NCBI RefSeq assembly: GCF_010731615.1
Contig: NZ_AP022618.1
Span: 1,674,001-1,738,000, forward strand
Reading direction: 5' to 3'
Length of the DNA stretch: 64,000 nucleotides
Source of the DNA: Mycolicibacterium insubricum
GTDB taxonomy: Bacteria > Actinomycetota > Actinomycetes > Mycobacteriales > Mycobacteriaceae
Translations under genes and position numbers: made by a program
The notes under the pieces: generated by a model
Seen by the model: only the letters and a program-made list of their open reading frames with translations
The model's database searches: none
What the model was told of the DNA's origin: nothing
In this document: positions 54,401 to 60,758 of the stretch, in pieces
Position numbering within the stretch: the first letter of the stretch is position 1
Layout of the letters: every line of letters begins with the position of its first letter

Positions 54401-54800
54401 CGCCTATGGGCTCGGTGACGAACACGTCTGGAGCGCCCTGGGCCGCGCCGCGCTGATGGCGCACCTGTGCGCCGACTTTCACCTGGCCGACTACGCCCCG
54501 GAGGTCCTCGCCCGCCTGGACGGGCACCGCGACGAGATCGCGGTGATCGGCCAGGTCGGCGTCATCGGCCCAGTGGCCCTGGCAACGGCCCGCCTGCACA
54601 CCCTGCTCGGGGACACCGACGCCGCCCGTGCCGATCTGGCCCGGGCGCGGCGGATCGCGCAGCGGGGCGGGGGAGTGCCGTCACTGCTGCGCTGCCGGCT
54701 GCTGGCGCGGGAGCTCGATTCCGACGCTCGCGACGACGACCTGGCCGCCGACGCGCAGCGTCTCGGCATGCATGGGGTGGCGGCCGCCGCGCGGCGCTGA
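51447..54800 (+). CDS. AfsR/SARP-type transcriptional regulator with AAA/TPR regions
   Basis: An 1117-residue regulator. A winged-helix DNA-binding domain (1-95, GPPKQRAVLAVLALAGGAVV, then TAGLHAYISNLRKALRG), a BTAD helical domain (about 100-240, ending LDTELGLTPGPELRELQ), and an AAA-type NTPase with Walker A GPPGIGKTR (K320) and Walker B LLVIDDAQWAD, then a long TPR-like helical tail. Such proteins integrate signals to activate secondary-metabolism or stress genes. The BBE-type flavoenzyme gene 101 bp downstream is a candidate target. I recall no close relative at this place in M. tuberculosis. Confidence 0.85.
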   Translation: MHLQLLGPLQAVVDGRPVELGPPKQRAVLAVLALAGGAVVSADRLIDAVWGDDAPASATAGLHAYISNLRKALRGDSLGSPIVRQAPGYRLALPADARIDLAEFTASCTAAREAAAAGAWTDALAEADTALALQRGPLLADLADADWVTAEAVRVDELRTECTETRIAAMLALGRTTEALTGALALRADQPLRDRACWLHMLAAYRAGRTAEAMDAYTDYARHLDTELGLTPGPELRELQTLILAQSPELATWPRPSAWTGATDVQAPVIDPPELPSPEPTTGALVGRERELPVITALLDDIDAGDTSWLVLTGPPGIGKTRLAEEAAARGNAPVIWVDCPDESGTPPWWPMRRLVRALGADADEILAVPPDADPDAARFLVYERLHLLLATAEPRLLVIDDAQWADAASLGALAYLAGVLRGHPVGVVLTVRDGRHGPELDRLLTTLARSDRGRHLPVPALAADDVAALANGIAEEPLSTDEAALLAERTGGNPFFVGEYARLPRRDRGTDIPSAVRSVLDRRLAGLADPVITVLRTAAVIGDRLDAEALGLLRAVTALDLDGLADLLDEAADARILVTAHASSAYEFAHGLLREHLLAGMPPMRRQRLHARVAELLGDAPENAGRRAQHLIDALPLVDPVDVVDACRVAAEQAAAQWSSETAAHWWQAALAAYELIPAAGRSDADGDALTVALLQALARAGRGQTVLDAAADGLTEALASGRSVTVGRIAAELLRVSGGWPWPAPGGDPGALLELLWRAVDLVGGDPAAGARVRAALAVGSCYHPDPSVVSRLLADADTLAEQCGDPDVAADVLLGRLIAYSGVSDYSRASLDWAAELIVLPHTRGREDTVTAHSVATMATFNLADLPATRAHLQAGISGSEQLRLPVLRVQLRWLEAVLAVWEGDFAEARRHHRIAAAVHGQTELYGAGSALLALASLLREEGDLSGDGIPFDDHRDDGGEDMLAVVRTAICATPEDAAALAAYGLGDEHVWSALGRAALMAHLCADFHLADYAPEVLARLDGHRDEIAVIGQVGVIGPVALATARLHTLLGDTDAARADLARARRIAQRGGGVPSLLRCRLLARELDSDARDDDLAADAQRLGMHGVAAAARR

Positions 54801-54901
54801 TCCTTGGATTTTCCTTGGCGCCGGTGCCCCGACCTGCACACCAAGCCCCCGCCAAGAACGCCCCGGCACGGTCATGACAGCCGAACACCGAAAGGACCGT
54901 C

Positions 54902-56272
54902 ATGACCATCGCCTCCGCCGATCTGCATCTGAGCACCCTGATCGAGGGGACTGTCGCCGTGGCCTCGGACCCCGAATACGCCCGCGCCACGCCGTGGAAC
55001 ACCGCCGTCGATGTGGCGTCGCAGGCGGTGGTGTTCGCCCGCAGCGCTGCCGACATCGCGACGACCGTGCGGTATGCCGCCGCAGTCGGTGCGACGGTCG
55101 CCGTCGCCGCCACCGGGCACGGCGCTCTCGCGGTCGGGCCGGACAGCATCCTGGTGCACACCGGCGACATGATCGACGTGCACGTCGACGCCGTCGCGCG
55201 GACCGCCCGGATCGGCGCGGGCGCCACCTGGCAGCACGTGCTCGAAGCCGCCACCCCGCACGGCCTGGCACCGCTGTGCGGGTCCGCGCCGTCGGTGGGG
55301 GTGGTCGGGTTTCTGACCGGCGGCGGGATTGGGCCGCTGGTGCGCACCTTCGGGCTGTCCTCGGATCACGTGCGGGCCTTCGAGCTGGTGACCGGGGACG
55401 GGGAGGTCCTGACGGTCACCCCGGAGACCCACGGTGACCTGTTCTGGGGGCTGCGCGGCGGCAAGGCGACCCTCGGGATCATCGCGAGTGTCGAGATCAA
55501 CCTGCCCGAGCTGTCCGGGTTCTACGGCGGTGCTGTGTATTTCGACGGGGCGCACGCTTCCGACGTGTTGCACGCCTGGGCCCGCTGGTGCCCGGAGCTT
55601 CCGGAGTCGGTGAGCACCTCGATCGCCCTGCTGCAGCTGCCGGATCTGCCGGAGATCCCCGCGCCGCTGGCCGGCCGGTTCGTCGTCGCGGTGCGCTACG
55701 CCGCGGTGGGGGACCGGGGCCAGGCGCTGGATCTGCTGACACCCATGCGGGCGGTGGCGCCGGCGCTGCTCGACGCGGTGGCGGAGCTGCCGTACGCGGC
55801 GATCGGCGCGGTGCACATGGACCCGCCGCACCCCATGCCGGTCTACGAGGACCACACGCTGCTGTCCGGGCTGCCGGCCGAGGCCGTCGACGCACTGCTG
55901 GCGCTGGCCGGCCCGGGGGTCGGTTCGGCGCAGGCGATGGTCGAGGTGCGCCAGCTCGGCGGTGCGTTCGCTCGCTGGCCCCGGCAGCGCAGCGCGTTCT
56001 GCCACCGCGACGCCGCGTTCGCGGTGACGACGATCGGTGCGCCGGTGCCCGAGTTGGCCGAGCCGGTGCGCCAGCACGCGGCGGCGGTGATGGCCGCGAT
56101 GGAACCCTGGTCGACGGGCCGGCAGCTGCCGAACTTCGCGCCCGCGGCCGATCCGGGGCGCCTCGCGCGCTGCTACGACGACGACACCCTGTACCAACTG
56201 GCGGCCCTGGCCGAGCGGTATGACCCGAAGGGTGTGTTGCGGGTGGGCCAGGTGGCCCGGTACCCGTTCTGA
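54902..56272 (+). CDS. FAD-binding oxidoreductase of the BBE/PCMH type
   Basis: A 456-residue flavoenzyme. The FAD_binding_4 domain contains the His that anchors FAD covalently (H73, AATGHGAL), then VGVVGFLTGGGIGPLVRTFGL. The C-terminal BBE segment shows the NFAPAADPGRLARCYDDD region and YDPKGVLRVG, typical of berberine-bridge-like oxidases. No second (Cys) FAD linkage is seen in the usual SCxxVG place, so it has one covalent link at most. No signal peptide. Substrate unknown; co-regulation with the AfsR-like gene is plausible. Confidence 0.87.
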   Translation: MTIASADLHLSTLIEGTVAVASDPEYARATPWNTAVDVASQAVVFARSAADIATTVRYAAAVGATVAVAATGHGALAVGPDSILVHTGDMIDVHVDAVARTARIGAGATWQHVLEAATPHGLAPLCGSAPSVGVVGFLTGGGIGPLVRTFGLSSDHVRAFELVTGDGEVLTVTPETHGDLFWGLRGGKATLGIIASVEINLPELSGFYGGAVYFDGAHASDVLHAWARWCPELPESVSTSIALLQLPDLPEIPAPLAGRFVVAVRYAAVGDRGQALDLLTPMRAVAPALLDAVAELPYAAIGAVHMDPPHPMPVYEDHTLLSGLPAEAVDALLALAGPGVGSAQAMVEVRQLGGAFARWPRQRSAFCHRDAAFAVTTIGAPVPELAEPVRQHAAAVMAAMEPWSTGRQLPNFAPAADPGRLARCYDDDTLYQLAALAERYDPKGVLRVGQVARYPF

Positions 56273-56400
56273 GCGTGTGATCCGCGACACCTTCGTGGGG
56301 GCGGTGATCGGGTCTCCGGGCTTGGTGCGACGCGGGTTTGGCGGCTTGAACAGGCGATTTGGCGCGTTCGTGACCCGACCGGTAACGTTGTGTTCACCGA

Positions 56401-56474
56401 CGCGGGGTGGAGCAGCTCGGTAGCTCGCTGGGCTCATAACCCAGAGGTCGCAGGTTCGAATCCTGTCCCCGCTA
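56401..56474 (+). tRNA. initiator tRNA-fMet (CAT)
   Basis: A 74-nt cloverleaf, CCA not encoded. Anticodon CAT in CTGGGCTCATAACCCAG, with the three G-C pairs of the anticodon stem that mark initiators. The first position C1 faces T72 and does not pair, another initiator feature. T arm GCAGG-TTCGAAT-CCTGT. A strong terminator follows. It lies at the junction of the conserved region and the accessory region. Confidence 0.95.
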
Positions 56475-56480
56475 CTAGCG

Positions 56481-56516
56481 AAAATGGCTCCCAGGCACTT
56501 GCCTGGGAGCCATTTT
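56481..56516. terminator. terminator after tRNA-fMet
   Basis: AAAATGGCTCCCAGGCA at 56481-56497 and its exact complement at 56500-56516: 17-bp stem, two-base loop as drawn (effectively four), with TTTT at its end. Confidence 0.85.
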
Positions 56517-56541
56517 CCATTGCGTCAGCTGCGGGTTGGGG

Positions 56542-56549
56542 GGTTATTG
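56542..56549. repeat. 8-bp target-site duplication, left copy
   Basis: GGTTATTG immediately left of the ISL3-family element; the identical octamer follows its right end (57987-57994). Confidence 0.85.
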
Positions 56550-57986
56550 GGCTCTTCGGATCTTGCCGGGGTTGGTGTTCATTGGACGACGATGGATGTG
56601 AGGACCCGCCAGTTGGGTTTGCCGGCGTAGAGCAGTGCTCGGATGCGGTAGTTCTTGAAGTTGGTGAAGCCGTAGCCGATGCGTTTGATGCGTTTGATCA
56701 GATTGTTCAGTGCCTCGGTGGGTCCGTTGCTGACGCGGGCGATGTGGAAGTTGCAGATCTTGTCGAACCAGGCTTTCAGGGTGCGGGCGAGTTTGTTCAG
56801 TTCGGTCGGCAGGCCTGGTCGTAGGCAGTGTTCGATCAGTTCGGACAGCATCGCGCGGGCAGTGTCGATGTCGGGGGCTCGGTAGAACTCGCGGAGTCGT
56901 TCTTTGACGCGGTAGGCGATGGCGACTTCGCCACGGGGATCACCGAGTTGTAGTAGCGCGCTCAGGCGTTGGGTGGCTTTGGTGTCGAGGCGTTCCTCGC
57001 CGGTCAACAGCACGCGGCGGATCCGGTAGAGGGGGTCGTTGCGTCGTCCGCGGTGGCCTTTTTGTTCACGCTGTACGCGTCGTCGGATCTCGTCGAGGGC
57101 CCGGTTGGCCAGTTGCACGCAGTGGAAGGGATCGACGACCTGGGCGGCGCGGGGCAGCATCACCGTGTAGACCGCGGCGTAGGTCGCTGACATGTCCAGG
57201 GCGCCGAAGCGGATGCGGTGTTTCCACGCGACGGGTTGCTGATCGACCCAGCCGGCGACGTCGACATAGCTTCGGGTGGGCAGGATTTCGATGATCTGGT
57301 GGTTGGCGACATCGGCGACGGTGGTCGCATACGAGCGGCCCCGACGGCCGGCGAGTTTGACGAACGAGGTCTCGTCCAAGCCGATCGCGGTGGTGGCGTT
57401 GAGGCGACGCCGATCAGCAGCCAGCAGCGCCGCACCGTAGGTCATGACTGCGTCGTTGACGGTATGCCAGTCACACGAGAGCTCACCGGCGACATCGGAG
57501 ACCGCACGACCGGTCCCGACCTGCAGAGTCGCCCATTTGGCGCACCGGGTCGTCAGCAGGCAGTTCTTAGCGGCGATGCGGTGATCGGCACTGGTCCAGC
57601 TCGCCCCCGCACAGTCGGGTCGCCGGCAGATCAACCGGTGCTTGCGCCACGCCAGCCGCATCGGCTGGCCGTACACGGGCAGGTCAACATAGCGCACGGT
57701 CGGCCGTTCCTTGATCTGGCCGGCAACGCCGCAGGTCGGGCAGGTTCGCTCGACGACGGTCTGCTCGATCACCAGCTCGACATCGGGACCGATGCGCCGG
57801 TAGGCCAACACGCGGACGTCCTTGAGCCCGACCAGGGCTTCGACGATCTGACTAGGCTCACAACGGACGAAGGTGCTTTCGGATTTGATGGTCACGCTTC
57901 AAAGACTCAGGCACCTTCGCCCCTCACAACCGCAGGGCACGCCGACCTCAAAGCCAACACCGGACCCCGCTGCAATCCGAAGAGCC
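56550..57986 (-). mobile_element. intact ISL3-family insertion sequence
   Basis: A 1437-bp element. Both ends begin GGCTCTTCGGAT read inward, and the similarity continues imperfectly for about 30 bp (CGGGGT and GGTGTT shared). An 8-bp direct duplication (GGTTATTG) flanks it, the length typical of ISL3 elements. It holds one transposase ORF on the minus strand that fills almost the whole length. Full ends, duplication and open reading frame indicate a recent, potentially active insertion. Confidence 0.93.
56579..57895 (-). CDS. ISL3-family transposase
   Basis: A 438-residue transposase. N-terminal zinc finger of C-x2-C type (RTCPTCGVAG, then ICRRPDCAG), HTH region, and DDE-type catalytic domain: GLDETSFVK (first Asp), VDPFHCVQLANRALDEIRRR (second), and a late Glu in VSNGPTEALNNLIKRIKR, the last motif being characteristic of ISL3. 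Complete from ATG to stop, with no frameshift. Confidence 0.95.
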   Translation of the reverse strand: MTIKSESTFVRCEPSQIVEALVGLKDVRVLAYRRIGPDVELVIEQTVVERTCPTCGVAGQIKERPTVRYVDLPVYGQPMRLAWRKHRLICRRPDCAGASWTSADHRIAAKNCLLTTRCAKWATLQVGTGRAVSDVAGELSCDWHTVNDAVMTYGAALLAADRRRLNATTAIGLDETSFVKLAGRRGRSYATTVADVANHQIIEILPTRSYVDVAGWVDQQPVAWKHRIRFGALDMSATYAAVYTVMLPRAAQVVDPFHCVQLANRALDEIRRRVQREQKGHRGRRNDPLYRIRRVLLTGEERLDTKATQRLSALLQLGDPRGEVAIAYRVKERLREFYRAPDIDTARAMLSELIEHCLRPGLPTELNKLARTLKAWFDKICNFHIARVSNGPTEALNNLIKRIKRIGYGFTNFKNYRIRALLYAGKPNWRVLTSIVVQ

Positions 57987-57994
57987 GGTTATTG
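57987..57994. repeat. 8-bp target-site duplication, right copy
   Basis: GGTTATTG, identical to 56542-56549. It is also the first of three closely spaced GGTTATTGG units (57987, 57998 and 58007) leading into the next element's left end. Confidence 0.85.
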
Positions 57995-58005
57995 GCGGGT
58001 TATTG

Positions 58006-58030
58006 GGGTTATTGGCCAAAATGTGTGTAT
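58006..58030. repeat. terminal inverted repeat of the second element, left
   Basis: Begins GGGTTATTGGCC and ends TGTGTAT. Its complement is at 59198-59222, with a single mismatch at the seventh position. Confidence 0.85.
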
Positions 58031-58220
58031 GGTGCTCGGCGTGTTGGGTGGTCAGCGTCGTGATCTTCCGGGACATCCACGTCGGACACGCGTTGCGCCC
58101 GCTCATCAATTGAATTGAAGCGTCGCTTCAGCGCTGTGGGATGGCTCGCTGTTGAGCATCCCGTCATTCGGAGTGTTGATGGGCAGGGCTCGAGTACGTA
58201 GTTGGGTGCGTCGTCCAGCT

Positions 58221-58583
58221 TCACAGTTCCACCGTCCCGAACCAGCTCAGCCCGGCCTCGTCGTTGCGGCGCGGACCGTCGTGCCCGACCCGCTCGGTGC
58301 CCGCGGTGCCATCCGACGAGAAGCACCCGCACGGGGTCTTGGCGACGTCCGCCTGGACCGCGGCCTTGGTGAAGTCGCCGGGCTGGTAGCCCTTCGGGAT
58401 CGGCCGCGGCGACTCTGCGCCGGCGATGGACAGCACCAGCACGACGAGCGCGAAGAACGTGATCACCGCCAGCCACACCGGCATGTAGTGGTTCAGCATC
58501 ACCAGAACCATCAGCGGAACCCCGACTCCGGCGCAGGCGAGGGCGGCTCCGACAACCGCAGGTCGCACACTCATGGTGCTCAT
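58221..58583 (-). CDS. small membrane protein carried inside the second element
   Basis: A 120-residue protein with two predicted transmembrane helices (about 9-30 and 37-56: VVGAALACAGVGVPLMVLVM and VWLAVITFFALVVLVLSIAG), then a hydrophilic tail with AGAESPRPIPKGYQPGDFT and a CGC motif. A very strong GGAGGGAGG ribosome site precedes the ATG at 58583. No family is recognised. It is not a transposase part, so it is cargo. It may be a phage or plasmid gene. Confidence 0.6.
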   Translation of the reverse strand: MSTMSVRPAVVGAALACAGVGVPLMVLVMLNHYMPVWLAVITFFALVVLVLSIAGAESPRPIPKGYQPGDFTKAAVQADVAKTPCGCFSSDGTAGTERVGHDGPRRNDEAGLSWFGTVEL

Positions 58584-58603
58584 CCTGCTGCCTCCCTCCG
58601 ACA

Positions 58604-58735
58604 TTCGTGACCAGCGGGTCGTTGTCGATGTACCCGTATGCGTTGATCTGCACGTCCTCGATCTTGTCTCGATCCCAGGCGTAGGCCGGTACCCAGCCGT
58701 TACGTTCACCCTCGGTAACGGCGGCATTCGACGGA
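58604..58735 (-). pseudogene. fragment of an HTH-type phage/mobile-element protein
   Basis: One frame reads VTEGERNGWVPAYAWDRDKI, followed by EDVQINAYGYIDNDPL. The R-x-GW-x-P-x-x-W-D-x-D-x-I pattern is common near the C-terminus of actinobacterial and mycobacteriophage helix-turn-helix proteins. No start codon is available and its 5' side adjoins the transposase fragment directly, so it is a truncated remnant just upstream of the membrane-protein gene. Confidence 0.4.
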
Positions 58736-59129
58736 CCCGGTCGCACCACTGCCAGTCCAGGACGTGGCGGCCGTCGGTCGTCGGTGGCGATCAGCAGGCG
58801 CCAGGATTGGAAATAGGTGCCATCGAGAATCACCACCTGAGGGGCCACCGGCGGTGGTGGTGGGGGGGTACCTCGATGCGCCAGCACCAGGCGGTGTCGC
58901 GGCGGAAGGTGCGTGCACTGGAGGCCAGCTCGCCGGGCTTGTCGAAGTCCAGTAGCCACGACAGGAACGCCCGCAGTTCGGCCTTGCCGGTGATGTCGGA
59001 GCGGGCCTGAGTGCTCGACGCGCCGCAAGTGGTGCAGCGCCACCGCGTCCGCCCAGCCGACGTCGTGCCGTTCTTGACCAGCTTGCGACCGCACACACCA
59101 CAGGTCGGGGAATTGCGAGCACCAGACAC
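58735..59129 (-). pseudogene. IS1249-like transposase, N-terminal fragment with frameshifts
   Basis: From the GTG at 59129: zinc-binding TCGVCGRKLVKNGTTSAGRT, then RWRCTTCGASST, the standard IS1249-family start. The frame breaks at a homopolymer of seven Gs (plus strand, near 58861-58867), continues in another frame as VILDGTYFQSWRLLIATDD (counterpart of the catalytic DGTYL strand), and shifts again to RHVLDWQWCDR, after which the similarity ends. The catalytic domain is mostly missing; the protein cannot work. Confidence 0.8.
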
Positions 59130-59197
59130 AGAACATGCTTTCGGAGCATGTTCAGGCCACCATCACCTCAGGTCAGAGTGCATAAATCACCGGATCT

Positions 59198-59222
59198 ATA
59201 CACACATTTTGGCCATTAACCC
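59198..59222. repeat. terminal inverted repeat of the second element, right
   Basis: Reads ATACACACATTTTGGCC then ATTAACCC; complement of 58006-58030 with one mismatch. No matching target duplication lies outside. Confidence 0.85.
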
Positions 59223-59231
59223 TGATTCGCG

Positions 59232-60007
59232 ATGCTGGGCGGCCAGGCGTTTCGTCTGCTCCATGCGCTCGCGAAAGAGGCGGAGGCCCGCGGACACTCA
59301 GTGCGCGTGCCGACACGGGACCGGCGCGGCTATTGCCAAGGCAGCAGCAAGCTCGACGGCGACATGATCGTCAAAGTCGGCGACATCGAGTCCTCGGTCA
59401 ACATCTGGCAACCCAACGCTCGGGTGGACCACATACCGACGCGAGAGGAGATTGAGCGCGAGAAGAAGTACGGCTGGGGATCTCGGTCCTACGCTACGTG
59501 CCGTCCAACCGCCTGAGTATCGCCGTCGAAACCGACAGCCGATTCTCGTCCAAGGTGTCGTGGACCGAGACAAAGACAATCTCGCTCGCGACACGGCTAC
59601 CCGACGTGATCATGACCTTTGACCGCTGGGCCGTCATCGACGCGGAGGGCAAGGAAGCCGAACGCCGCGCTGCAATCGAGAAGCAGGATCGCGAGGCGCG
59701 CGAGGAGGCGCTCGCCCGAGATGCGTACGTTCAGCACGCGCTGGGGGAGCGGCTGACGGCAAACCTCGGCGACTGGGAACTGGCGAACCGGTTGCGCGCA
59801 TACCTCGCCGCGCTGCGTGGCCGAGTTACGCAGATGGCGCCCTCGGACGAGCGCGCCGCCGCCGAAGATTGGTTGCAATGGTGTGAGCACTACGTCGACA
59901 AGCTCGACCCGGTTGCACGGCCAATCCGCCAGCCCAAGGTGAAGCCGCCCGACTACAACGACCTCAGGGAATTTCGCCAACGGCTCGGCTTCGGGATGTG
60001 GTGGTGA
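59232..60007 (+). pseudogene. frameshifted, 5'-truncated gene of unknown function
   Basis: Two adjacent frames form one gene. The first (59232-59516) gives FRLLHALAKEAEARGHSV to REEIEREKKYGWG; the second continues from about 59480 with ISVLRYVPSNRLSIAVETDS and runs to 60007, ending REFRQRLGFGMWW. A single missing base near 59479 would join them. The 5' part is absent, replaced by the mobile element at 59222. The family is one I have met as actinobacterial hypothetical proteins; function unknown. The C-terminal part is helical and charged (EKQDREAREEALARDAYVQH). Confidence 0.7.
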
Positions 60008-60031
60008 GGCGCGGGACAGCCGTTGTGAGCG

Positions 60032-60151
60032 TCAACGGGTGGTCAGCGCTCCACGTTTGCGCTGAGGCGCCGCGGGTTGTTGCCCCGCTTCGGGCGGGTC
60101 CAGCCCGGTGGCTTCGCGGAAGCCTGTCTCGGTCGCGCCCTTCTTGATCAT
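60032..60151 (-). CDS. short ORF translationally coupled to vsr
   Basis: 39 codons, MIKKGATETGFREATGLDPP at the start, rich in Arg/Pro at the end. Its ATG overlaps the vsr stop as TGATG. Composition looks coding, but it may be a shortened remnant of a longer protein. No family is recognised. Confidence 0.3.
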   Translation of the reverse strand: MIKKGATETGFREATGLDPPEAGQQPAAPQRKRGALTTR

Positions 60152-60660
60152 CAACGCAAGCGGTGATCAACGCCGTGATTCCGCCTTCCAGGAGCTGAGG
60201 TTTCGCCTGGCCAGGTGATCGCCTGTTCAATAGCGGCCACCACGTCATCAACGTCCTCATGCTCCCAGAACCGTAGTACGCACCAACCGTCCGACTGGAG
60301 GGCTGCGGTCTGGTCGCGGTCCCGTCGGACGTTGCCCGCCAGCTTCGGCGACCAGTACTCGCCGTTGGCCCCAGGCTGTCGCCCGTGTTCTGGGCAGCTG
60401 TGCCAGAAGCAGCCGTCGACGAAAATGGCGACCCGGCGCTTGGTGAACGCGATGTCGGGGCGAACGAGTCTCCCGTTCACCCGAATCCGGTAGTCCTTGC
60501 GAAACCTGTAACCGAGCCGGTGAAGCGCAGAACGTAGCCTGACCTCGGGTTTCGTATCTCTTCGGCGGATTGCCGCCATGTTTCGAGAACGGCCTGGTGT
60601 CGTGAGGTACGGGGCGGTTTCAGGGTGTACCGGCGTGCCGGGACCGTCCTCGGCGACCAT
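60151..60660 (-). CDS. vsr: very short patch repair (Vsr) mismatch endonuclease
   Basis: A 169-residue Vsr-family nuclease that nicks 5' of the T in T:G mismatches formed when 5-methylcytosine deaminates. Motifs: RSRNMAAIRRRDTKPEVRLRSALHRLGYRFRKDYR, given here only by its positions 24-58, VRPDIAF with catalytic Asp69, IFVDGCFWHSCPEHG at 79-93 and FWEHE at 131-135. I start at the ATG at 60660; a longer frame to 60729 would run over the LexA box. Divergent from the cytosine methyltransferase gene, its natural partner. Confidence 0.92.
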   Translation of the reverse strand: MVAEDGPGTPVHPETAPYLTTPGRSRNMAAIRRRDTKPEVRLRSALHRLGYRFRKDYRIRVNGRLVRPDIAFTKRRVAIFVDGCFWHSCPEHGRQPGANGEYWSPKLAGNVRRDRDQTAALQSDGWCVLRFWEHEDVDDVVAAIEQAITWPGETSAPGRRNHGVDHRLR

Positions 60661-60685
60661 GCCGATACGGTACGTGGCGCGGGGT

Positions 60686-60715
60686 TTGACGGGTCGGGCG
60701 GTCCCGCGGTAGTGT
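60686..60715 (+). promoter_or_regulatory. SigA-type promoter of the cytosine methyltransferase gene
   Basis: -35 TTGACG at 60686-60691, 18-nt spacer, -10 TAGTGT at 60710-60715. Transcription would begin near 60722, inside the LexA box. Confidence 0.65.
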
Positions 60716-60721
60716 CTTGTA

Positions 60722-60737
60722 TCGAACATGGGTTCGA
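60722..60737. promoter_or_regulatory. LexA (SOS) box
   Basis: TCGAACATGGGTTCGA: a perfect match to the recalled mycobacterial LexA consensus TCGAAC-N4-GTTCGA. It covers the predicted transcription start of the methyltransferase gene and lies in the vsr upstream region, so it could repress one or both. Confidence 0.8.
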
Positions 60738-60758
60738 ACGGTGGCGGAGGTGTGCGGG

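Larger units (their letters stand above)
58006..59222 (-). mobile_element. IS1249-like element with degraded transposase and foreign cargo
   Basis: Bounded by inverted repeats of 25 bp with one mismatch: left 58006-58030, right 59198-59222; the inner 17 bp GGCCAAAATGTGTGTAT are exact. Inside, at the right end, is only the N-terminal third of an IS1249-like transposase (IS256 group), disrupted by frameshifts, and then unrelated sequence with a membrane protein ORF and a fragment of an HTH-type protein. I see no flanking target duplication. It may have moved as a passenger of a helper element, or been remodelled after insertion. Confidence 0.72.

Noticed and set aside
56401..56474. tRNA-fMet as a proven integration (att) site
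   Set aside because: No repeat of the tRNA 3' end and no integrase gene are visible in the window; kept only as a border marker.
56550..59222. Composite transposon formed by the two elements
   Set aside because: The elements belong to different families with unrelated ends, so they cannot move together as a classic composite.
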